From the NCBI GenBank assembly GCA_018830415.1, contig JAHJSJ010000182.1, positions 1 through 5,621 on the forward strand: DNA of 5,621 nt, given 5' to 3'. The notes under the pieces are model-generated. The model did not search any database. It was not told the DNA's origin and saw only the letters and a program-made list of their open reading frames with translations. A program made the position numbers and the translations under genes. Positions 1 through 4,844 of this stretch are shown one piece after another. This DNA comes from Alphaproteobacteria bacterium (GTDB lineage Bacteria; Pseudomonadota; Alphaproteobacteria; Sphingomonadales; Sphingomonadaceae). Numbering within the stretch: the first letter of the stretch is position 1; each line of letters opens with the position of its first letter.

Positions 1-1089
1 GCTCGCGGTTTCCAGATCGGCCCGATCGCGCGCCAGGGGAAGCAGTTCATCGCGCGCGCGCTGCCATTGGCGCAGCGCGCTGTGCCATGCTGCCAGATCG
101 GCTTCGAACTGCGCGGTAATCGCCCGCAGGCTGTCCTGATGCTCGGCGGCGGCGGCCATTGCCTGCGCTTCGGCGGCGGCGATGCGCGGCTTTTGCCGTT
201 TGCTGGTGAACAGCGGCAGAGTGACCGAACCGATCACCGAAACCGCATTGCCAAAATCGGGATCGCGCCGTCCGAAGGTGGCATTGACCCCGAAATCGGG
301 CCGCAGGTCTGCCCGCGCCAGATCGCTTGCGGCATCGGCCCGCGCGGCGACCGCTTGGGTCAGCTGAATTTCCGGAATGCTGGCAAGGTTGGCACGCAGC
401 CGGGCGTGATCGGCATCTGCGGGCGGGGCCGCGCCCGAAGCAACCGGATCAGTATCCGGCAGGAACCGCGCCAGCTGCGCCCGCGCGCTGGCCAAATCGG
501 CCTCGATCCGGGTGCGGGCGTCATCAATATCGAGCAGCGCGCGGCGAATTTCGAGGCTTTCGGCAGGGCGCGCCGATCCGGCCGCAACCGCGCTGCGTGC
601 CACCGGCACCAATGCGCGCAAATCGTCTTGCGCCGCCTGAGCCAGCGCCAGCCGCGCTTGCGCGTAATAAAGCCCGATCCATGCCTGACCGGTGGCCACG
701 GCCACATCGCGCCGTGCCATGGTGAACATCGCCTGCGACACCAGCGTGTCCGATAGCGCCAGCCCTTCGCGCGCATTGCGCTTGGCCAGATTGGGGATCG
801 CCTGCTCCACGCCAAGCTGGATCTGGGTGGGCAGCTGGCGATCGGGGTTGAAGGCAACCGCGCCGGTCACTGGTAGATTGGTGATCCCGCCGCGCAGCAC
901 CGGATCGGGCAGTTCATCGGCAGGCCCGACGGCCTCACGCGCGGCCTGGGCCTGCAAGGCGCGGGCCACAAGCAGGGGTTGTTCGACCTGCGCGCGCCGT
1001 AGCGCCTCGGCATAACCGATCGGCTGCGCGTGGGCGGCTGACGCTGCCGCCAAAGCGGCCGGCACCAGCCAGCAAATTTTCCAGTTCAT
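1..1089 (-). CDS. TolC-family outer membrane efflux protein, CusC/CzcC-like (3' end outside window)
   Basis: Likely outer-membrane channel of a tripartite RND efflux pump, moving metal ions or small toxic compounds from periplasm to outside. The frame is open for 363 codons from the ATG at 1089 to the window edge; TolC-family proteins are usually about 420-480 residues, so roughly 60-110 C-terminal residues are missing. Residues 1-21 form a Sec signal peptide (MNWK, hydrophobic Ala/Leu core, AHA before Gln22) with no lipobox cysteine, unlike lipoprotein CusC of E. coli. Residues 61-76 (PDPVLRGGITNLPVTG) and the 'EQAIPNLAKR' stretch at 95-104 resemble the 'DP...G..NLPV' and 'Q.FPn..KR' signatures of metal-type outer membrane factors. 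Long Ala/Arg/Leu/Glu-rich helices follow, as expected for the periplasmic barrel. A GAGG ribosome-binding site 7 bases upstream supports this start; an in-frame ATG at 1182 has none. It lies 125 bases after the Cys/Met-rich gene, suggesting one operon. The family is clear; metal substrate is inferred. Confidence 0.9.
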   Translation of the reverse strand, partial: MNWKICWLVPAALAAASAAHAQPIGYAEALRRAQVEQPLLVARALQAQAAREAVGPADELPDPVLRGGITNLPVTGAVAFNPDRQLPTQIQLGVEQAIPNLAKRNAREGLALSDTLVSQAMFTMARRDVAVATGQAWIGLYYAQARLALAQAAQDDLRALVPVARSAVAAGSARPAESLEIRRALLDIDDARTRIEADLASARAQLARFLPDTDPVASGAAPPADADHARLRANLASIPEIQLTQAVAARADAASDLARADLRPDFGVNATFGRRDPDFGNAVSVIGSVTLPLFTSKRQKPRIAAAEAQAMAAAAEHQDSLRAITAQFEADLAAWHSALRQWQRARDELLPLARDRADLETAS

Positions 1090-1096
1090 CTCTTCG

Positions 1097-1100
1097 CCTC
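1097..1100 (-). promoter_or_regulatory. Ribosome-binding site of the outer membrane factor gene
   Basis: GAGG on the minus strand, 7 bases before the ATG at 1089. It decides the start in favour of 1089, which directly begins a signal peptide, over the in-frame ATG at 1182. Confidence 0.6.
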
Positions 1101-1214
1101 GCGTTGTCCCCGCGGGAGGGGGGCTGCGAATATCACGGCTGGCGGCCTTCAATGGGCCAATCCGCACCTGCGTAAACAGCATCAGGCAAAGGGCCGCAGC
1201 CCCGCCGACAAATG

Positions 1215-1589
1215 CTAGATTGCGAGGCCGGGTTGGGGAGGCGGGAATTCCGGCGGGATCGGCGCGCCGTAAAGGCTGCTGGCGATCAGCGCCGCGTAGA
1301 TGGCGGGGGTGATCGGCGCGGGAGTGGAGACCGGCTGGGCTGGCCCGGTCATTGCCAAGGGGGCGACACAGCCCACCATGCCAAGGCAGCCCAAGGCCAT
1401 ATCTGCACAGCAGTTTGGTGTATCAGACGGGTCCATCGCGTCAGATGGGCTGGCTGCGTGGGCCATCATCTCGGCGCAATTGGCACCGGCCACCATCACG
1501 CTTTGCGAAGGGGCAGCAGCATAGGCAGTGCTCTGCACAAACAGGCTGACAATGCAGCATATCAACGCAAAAGCTTTCAACCGGGCCAT
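1215..1589 (-). CDS. Secreted Cys/Met-rich small protein, probable periplasmic metal-binding protein
   Basis: A 124-residue protein with no enzyme domain that I recognise. Residues 1-24 are a Sec signal peptide (MARLK, hydrophobic core, AYA before Ala25). The mature part has five cysteines (C38, C60, C61, C68, C74), the last four grouped as CC-x6-C-x5-C, plus several Met (32, 41, 42, 52, 64, 71, 80) and His44, ligands typical of soft-metal binding. The C-terminal third is Pro-rich and ends PPEFPPPQPGLAI. Small Cys/His/Met-rich exported proteins are common just ahead of copper resistance or Cus-type efflux genes in proteobacteria, and here the outer membrane factor follows on the same strand. 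A copper/silver sensing or buffering role is inference. The frame also offers a TTG at 1655 and an ATG at 1652; I prefer 1589 because it begins the signal peptide and sits just after a good promoter. No Shine-Dalgarno is visible for any of the three. Confidence 0.7.
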   Translation of the reverse strand: MARLKAFALICCIVSLFVQSTAYAAAPSQSVMVAGANCAEMMAHAASPSDAMDPSDTPNCCADMALGCLGMVGCVAPLAMTGPAQPVSTPAPITPAIYAALIASSLYGAPIPPEFPPPQPGLAI

Positions 1590-1596
1590 AACCGCA

Positions 1597-1625
1597 AGGA
1601 TAGGTGAACGCTCGGCCGATTGCAA
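1597..1625 (-). promoter_or_regulatory. Sigma-70-type promoter for the Cys/Met-rich protein and efflux genes
   Basis: On the minus strand a -35 box TTGCAA (1625-1620) and a -10 box TATCCT (1602-1597) are separated by exactly 17 bases. Only 7 bases lie between the -10 box and the ATG at 1589, so the expected transcription start falls on or within a base or two of the start codon. No longer-spacer (19-20 bp) MerR/CueR-type arrangement was seen. Confidence 0.5.
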
Positions 1626-1650
1626 CAAGCGGCCAGTCCGGCGCCAGCGC

Positions 1651-1687
1651 ATCAAAGGATCAAAGCCCCAGAGCCCCAGAGCCCCAG
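1651..1687. repeat. 8-bp tandem repeats downstream of the DUF418 gene
   Basis: Three perfect copies of AGCCCCAG (plus strand, 1664-1687) directly follow two near-identical 8-mers, ATCAAAGG and ATCAAAGC (1651-1666, overlapping the first copy by three bases). The array starts 12 bases beyond the DUF418 stop and lies outside any gene if the next gene begins at 1589. On the minus strand it gives three GGGG runs, one short of a canonical G-quadruplex. No terminator hairpin with a T tract is visible here. Confidence 0.75.
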
Positions 1688-1699
1688 ATTAGATCGCGT

Positions 1700-3037
1700 T
1701 CATCCGGCGACCACTGCTTCGCGCCGAAACTTCGGAAACTCGGCATAGGTCAGACCGCGCCAGAGCCATTCGAGCGGGCCCATCTGAAAATGACGAAGCC
1801 ACAACGGGCTGATGATCAGCTGCGCCGCCCAGATCGCGAACACGACATAATAGAGCTGGTGCCGTTCAAGCTGTCCGAACAGGCCCAGACCCACGAACAG
1901 GATCGCGCAGACCAGCGAATGGGTCAGGTAATTGGTGAACGCCATCCGCCCGACGCAGGCCAGCGCGTGCTGAAACAGGGGAAACACGCCCGATCGCACG
2001 ATCAGCAAAAGCAGGCCGAGGTGCCCCGCAGTGGTCGCTATCCGCCCAAGGTCATAGGTGATCTGGGACTGGCTCATGGCGAGAAGGCTGAACCCGTTAT
2101 CGATGACCCAGCGTGTTTCGAACAGGTTGACAGTCAGCCCGACGCCATAACCGCACACGATCAACGCAAGGTAGAAACGGAGCGAACGCGCGAGCGTGAA
2201 AACGCCCATTTTATACAGTGCCATACCGATCAGCATCATGCTGAAAACATCGAAGAACCAGCGGTAAAAATACCAGCTCTCTGCATGGGCCGTCTCTTGC
2301 GCGACCTGCGCAAAGGCGCTCCAGTAACTGGCGGTTCTTTTTTCGACATAATCCTGTTGGGCTTCGGGTGACGGGCTGTATTCTTCCAGCGCTGACGCCC
2401 ATTCACCGGCCCATGCTTTCTGATCGGCAGTCAGCTTTGCCCCTTCGGTTTGCGATGCCTCATAGGCGGCATGATTGCGCATCAAGTCCGAGGTATCCTT
2501 GGCGTTCCAGAGCGCGTTCGCCATCAGGCCCGCGACACCGATGATAATTAGCCACTTCGCGCTCAATTTGCGGAACGGAAAGACCAGCAGCGCGGTCAGC
2601 CCATAGAAATACAAGATATCACCGCTCCATAGCAGGAAGAAGCCATTGATCATGCCGAACGCGATCAACCAGAGGTTGCGGCGCGCATAGATATCGGCGA
2701 CGTCAGTGCGGCCTTTTGCCTCCAGCCGGGACGTGAACAGGATGATCCCTGCTCCGAACAGCATCGAGAACAACCCTCTTTGGGTTCCTTCGAAACCGAT
2801 CTGGATGATCACCCAGGACAGCAGGTTGAGCCCCTCGGCACCGCCGGCATTCGTGGGATTGCCGTAGGCGTGGGGCAGACCGAAGCCGGTAATGTTCATC
2901 AGCAGAATGCCGAAAAGCGCTGCTCCCCTGACGAAGTCGAGCGCAACGATCCGGTCGGTCGCTGGCCCCGTTCGCGGCGTGTCGGGTGTCACTTCGGCGG
3001 AGCCGATCATGGGCGATCGAATGGCTGCACTCGTCAT
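1700..3037 (-). CDS. DUF418 (YeiB-like) polytopic inner-membrane protein
   Basis: A 445-residue membrane protein, full length for the DUF418/YeiB family; its biochemical role is not established. After a polar N-terminus (1-28), residues 29-50 carry the typical opening 'RIVALDFVRGAALFGIL', related to the first helix of acyltransferase-type membrane proteins. Further hydrophobic segments lie at about 69-102 (two), 121-155 (two), 161-177, 257-277, 285-305, 331-349, 361-388 and 395-413. A polar, acidic region at about 178-255 separates the two halves. The DUF418 domain covers roughly 275-435 and contains the family signature 'GRMAFTNYLTHS' (363-374) and 'GPLEWLWR' (420-427). A strong G-rich ribosome-binding site precedes the ATG by 7 bases. 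It follows the SDR gene by 64 bases on the same strand with no obvious terminator, so co-transcription is likely. Sampled GC is lower than next door (about 45% at 2221-2280, 52% at 2581-2640), partly explained by its Phe/Ile/Tyr/Lys-rich composition. Confidence 0.93.
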   Translation of the reverse strand: MTSAAIRSPMIGSAEVTPDTPRTGPATDRIVALDFVRGAALFGILLMNITGFGLPHAYGNPTNAGGAEGLNLLSWVIIQIGFEGTQRGLFSMLFGAGIILFTSRLEAKGRTDVADIYARRNLWLIAFGMINGFFLLWSGDILYFYGLTALLVFPFRKLSAKWLIIIGVAGLMANALWNAKDTSDLMRNHAAYEASQTEGAKLTADQKAWAGEWASALEEYSPSPEAQQDYVEKRTASYWSAFAQVAQETAHAESWYFYRWFFDVFSMMLIGMALYKMGVFTLARSLRFYLALIVCGYGVGLTVNLFETRWVIDNGFSLLAMSQSQITYDLGRIATTAGHLGLLLLIVRSGVFPLFQHALACVGRMAFTNYLTHSLVCAILFVGLGLFGQLERHQLYYVVFAIWAAQLIISPLWLRHFQMGPLEWLWRGLTYAEFPKFRREAVVAG

Positions 3038-3044
3038 GGAATTA

Positions 3045-3051
3045 CCCCCCT
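3045..3051 (-). promoter_or_regulatory. Ribosome-binding site of the DUF418 gene
   Basis: AGGGGGG on the minus strand, 7 bases before the ATG at 3037. It fixes the start and gives the gene its own translation initiation despite the close upstream SDR gene. Confidence 0.6.
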
Positions 3052-3101
3052 ACTTGTCCAAACTTGCCGGTTGATACCGTTTCGATGCGCGGCGCTCCCC
3101 A

Positions 3102-3893
3102 TCAGAACACCGAATATCCGCCATCGACCGGCAAGGTGATGCCGGTGACGAAATTGGCTGCCGGGCTGGCCAGAAACACCGCTGCGCCCGCGCATTCTTG
3201 CGGTTCACCCCAGCGCCCCGCCGGAGTGCGCGCGATAAGCATCGCGTTGAAATCGCTCCAATCGGGATCAGCGCGCGCGATCTGCGTCATCTCGGTCGCG
3301 ATCCAGCCCGGTGCGATGGCGTTGACCTGGATGCCGTGCGGCGCGAGTTCGATCGCCATGGATTTGGTCAGTTGCACAACCGCGCCTTTGGCAGCGGCAT
3401 AGGACGGCACGGCGGCCGCGCCGAAGTTCGAATACATGCTGGCAAGGTTGATGATCTTGCCGCGCCCGCGCTGCTGCATCGATAATGCCGCCGCCTGCGA
3501 CAGTAGCAAGGTCGCCGTCAGATGCGTGGCGATTGCATTGTCCCAGCCTTGTTCCGACTGATGCAGTACCCCGCCGCTGACATCAGTGTTGCCGGCGTTA
3601 TTGACGAGGATGTCGATTGGGCCGAGCGCGCGCTCCACGCTGGCAATCGCGGGAGCGAGCGCGGCGCGATCGGTCACATCAAGGATATCGGCATGGGTGC
3701 GTCGGCCGATCCGTTCCAGCTCGGCCTCAACCTCGGCATTGCGATCGGCGTTGCGTGCCAGAATCGCGACGGCTGCGCCTGCCTGGGCAAGACCAATGGC
3801 TATCGCGCGCCCGATCCCCCGGTTGCCGCCTGTGACGAGCGCGACTTTGCCCGACAGGTCAAAGTTGCAACTCGAAGGGCGGCCCTGTGTCAC
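3102..3893 (-). CDS. SDR-family NAD(P)-dependent oxidoreductase (classical type)
   Basis: A 263-residue cytosolic short-chain dehydrogenase/reductase, full length, oxidising an alcohol or reducing a ketone with NAD(P)H. The Rossmann glycine motif is TGGNRGIG (21-28), the structural motif NNAG is at 98-101, and the catalytic residues are Ser152, Tyr165 and Lys169 (YAAAK). The C-terminus has the usual PG (195-196) and VDGGY motifs. Beta-strand 2 ends 'AILARN' with Arg47 and no acidic residue, which favours NADP(H); this is inference. Overall it resembles gluconate 5-dehydrogenase/KduD-type SDRs, but substrate cannot be assigned. Odd: the helix alphaE position that normally holds the tetrad Asn is His124 ('ATHLTATLLLSQA'). 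The start is GTG at 3893, overlapping the VOC TGA by four bases (GTGA), so the two genes are probably translationally coupled. No later start precedes the glycine motif. Confidence 0.93.
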   Translation of the reverse strand: MTQGRPSSCNFDLSGKVALVTGGNRGIGRAIAIGLAQAGAAVAILARNADRNAEVEAELERIGRRTHADILDVTDRAALAPAIASVERALGPIDILVNNAGNTDVSGGVLHQSEQGWDNAIATHLTATLLLSQAAALSMQQRGRGKIINLASMYSNFGAAAVPSYAAAKGAVVQLTKSMAIELAPHGIQVNAIAPGWIATEMTQIARADPDWSDFNAMLIARTPAGRWGEPQECAGAAVFLASPAANFVTGITLPVDGGYSVF

Positions 3894-4471
3894 GCAGACA
3901 GCGCCTCAAGCCGCCCGCGGATGGGAGAAACTGGCGCGGCAAGGTCGATCGCCAGCAACTCCGCCTCGCTCGCCCCGCTGCGCAACCGGGCGAGCCAATC
4001 GGCCGGATCATATTCGGTTCCGACCGGATTGGCGCCGATTCTGTCGCTCTGGAAATAATCGCGGCATTCGCCCTTGCTGGCGAAGCAATCGACGCTGAAC
4101 TCCATCTGGTTGCCATCGGGATCGGCGTAGTAGAGCGAAGCGCTCATCCCGTGATTGACGCACCAATAGGGCTCGATCCCCTTGGCTTTCAGGTCTTCCC
4201 AGGTTTCCAGCAATACCGTTAGCGAGGGCACCTCGTAGGCGACATGATCCACCCCGACCGGGGCCTGCGCAGCATCGCCGCCATCAGGGGCAATCACCCC
4301 AAGATCGGCAAAGGCCAACCGGTGATGTTCATCATCAAAGGTAAGAAAGGCGAGCGCGGGGTTGCGATAGACGACTTCCGCCCCGAACACGGCCCGATAC
4401 CAGCGCAGCATCGCCTCAAGCTGGCGCGTGCGATAGACGACATGGGCAAGTTTGGGTGACGGCATTGCCAT
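3890..4471 (-). CDS. One-domain VOC-family protein, extradiol ring-cleavage dioxygenase-like
   Basis: A 193-residue vicinal-oxygen-chelate protein. One pair of beta-alpha-beta-beta-beta modules spans about 7-128. The 2-His-1-carboxylate metal site is visible: His10 (LAHVVY), His76 (VDHVAYE) and Glu124 (NQMEF). The spacings (66 and 48) are close to those of BphC domain 2 (64 and 50). The acid/base residues of extradiol enzymes also have counterparts: the 'HHRLAF' stretch (49-54) matches the RHH motif holding the catalytic His of BphC, and Tyr114 is 10 residues before the Glu, as in BphC. This favours Fe(II)-dependent ring cleavage of a catechol-like substrate over glyoxalase or antibiotic-binding members, though many such proteins are uncharacterised. 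Residues about 130-193 are an extra polar tail. I chose the ATG at 4471 because AAGGGA lies 8 bases upstream; the longer reading to 4540 would run through a strong hairpin. First gene of a likely VOC-SDR-DUF418 operon. Confidence 0.88.
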   Translation of the reverse strand: MAMPSPKLAHVVYRTRQLEAMLRWYRAVFGAEVVYRNPALAFLTFDDEHHRLAFADLGVIAPDGGDAAQAPVGVDHVAYEVPSLTVLLETWEDLKAKGIEPYWCVNHGMSASLYYADPDGNQMEFSVDCFASKGECRDYFQSDRIGANPVGTEYDPADWLARLRSGASEAELLAIDLAAPVSPIRGRLEALSA

Positions 4472-4478
4472 GATAGTA

Positions 4479-4492
4479 TTCCCTTGGGGGAA
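4479..4492 (-). promoter_or_regulatory. Small hairpin covering the VOC ribosome-binding site
   Basis: The minus strand reads TTCCC-CCAA-GGGAA, a perfect 5-bp stem with a 4-base loop. The 3' arm contains the GGGA of the Shine-Dalgarno and the loop holds its first two A residues, so folding would hide it. The stem is short and could be chance. Confidence 0.35.
4480..4485 (-). promoter_or_regulatory. Ribosome-binding site of the VOC gene
   Basis: AAGGGA on the minus strand, 8 bases before the ATG at 4471. It decides this start over upstream in-frame codons reaching 4540, and it lies inside a small hairpin (4479-4492). Confidence 0.65.
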
Positions 4493-4508
4493 CATATCTG
4501 GACGAAGT

Positions 4509-4543
4509 CCGGTGGGCGGGGTGGTCGCATCCCCACCCACCGG
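4509..4543 (-). promoter_or_regulatory. Strong stem-loop upstream of the VOC gene
   Basis: CCGGTGGG (4509-4516) pairs perfectly with CCCACCGG (4536-4543). After one C/A mismatch, GGGG (4518-4521) pairs with CCCC (4531-4534), leaving a 9-base loop. No T tract follows on either strand, so it is not a textbook intrinsic terminator; it could be part of a structured leader or a terminator without a U tract. Confidence 0.6.
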
Positions 4544-4547
4544 AGCT

Positions 4548-4579
4548 CAAGCCGCGCTTCCCCCCGTCAGCGCGGCTTG
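4548..4579. terminator. 10-bp perfect stem-loop, possible terminator or attenuator
   Basis: CAAGCCGCGC (4548-4557) and GCGCGGCTTG (4570-4579) form a perfect 10-bp stem with a 12-base loop. On the plus strand it is followed by TATTCTTG, mildly T-rich; on the minus strand there is no T tract, but a second strong hairpin (4509-4543) starts four bases later. The stop codon of the doubtful small ORF falls in the loop. It may end transcription coming from the TPR side, or belong to the leader of the VOC operon. Confidence 0.45.
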
Positions 4580-4806
4580 TATTCTTGCGGCAGCATCGCA
4601 CCAACGACCGTGCGATACTCGGCCCGGTTGCGGCTGGCCTCTGCCTGCTCAATTCGCGTCATCTGCTGGCGACCATTCCGGTTAAGAACAACACAGGCAA
4701 AACGCATCCCGCGCCGATCCCGATGGTCGGGACGGTGTTCGAAACAGCTGGATTCCAGTACGATTTGACAGGTGCCAAAATGCCTGTCGCAGCAGGGTGT
4801 GGTCAA
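4567..4806 (-). CDS. Possible small hypothetical protein (doubtful)
   Basis: An open frame of at most 79 residues from a TTG at 4806, or 46 residues from the ATG at 4707 and 31 from the ATG at 4662, ending EYKPR at 4567. I do not recognise it. No convincing Shine-Dalgarno precedes any of the three starts. The last third (residues 49-79) uses mostly G/C third positions like the real genes around it, while the middle does not. It contains three further inverted repeats (4718-4732, 4748-4758, 4767-4788), and its stop lies in the loop of the 4548-4579 stem. It may be a real small gene, a leader peptide, a decayed gene, or no gene at all. Confidence 0.2.
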   Translation of the reverse strand: MTTPCCDRHFGTCQIVLESSCFEHRPDHRDRRGMRFACVVLNRNGRQQMTRIEQAEASRNRAEYRTVVGAMLPQEYKPR

Positions 4807-4844
4807 CCCGGCGGATCGTCAAAAAAGCGTCAATTCGTAGCCTT

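Larger units (their letters stand above)
4472..4844. other. 373-base gap rich in inverted repeats between the TPR and VOC genes
   Basis: Apart from the doubtful small ORF, this stretch holds several inverted repeats: TTCCC/GGGAA (4479-4492), the two strong stems at 4509-4543 and 4548-4579, TCCCGA-TGG-TCGGGA (4718-4732), CTGG-ATT-CCAG (4748-4758) and GACAGG/CCTGTC (4767-4788). No promoter with good -35 and -10 boxes is visible for the VOC gene; the best candidate, TTGACC-18-CATTTT on the minus strand starting at 4807, has a weak -10. Confidence 0.5.

Noticed and set aside
67..756. 229-codon plus-strand open frame
   Set aside because: Antisense to the outer membrane factor with matching codon boundaries. 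Its Arg/Gly/Ala-rich translation shows no domain, while the minus strand gives a clear signal peptide and family motifs.
1590..1655. Longer N-terminus of the Cys/Met-rich protein from TTG 1655 or ATG 1652
   Set aside because: It would put 21-22 Arg-rich residues ahead of a complete signal peptide and would overlap both promoter boxes; no ribosome-binding site is present.
1664..1687. G-quadruplex on the minus strand
   Set aside because: Only three GGGG runs occur in the array; a canonical intramolecular quadruplex needs four.
1604..2371. 255-codon plus-strand open frame
   Set aside because: Lies opposite the C-terminal half of the DUF418 gene. The product is a charged, Gln/Arg/His-rich sequence with no recognisable domain.
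4472..4540. Longer N-terminus for the VOC protein (23 extra residues)
   Set aside because: The extra codons run through the strong 4509-4543 hairpin and do not fit the family start. The ATG at 4471 has a well-placed ribosome-binding site.
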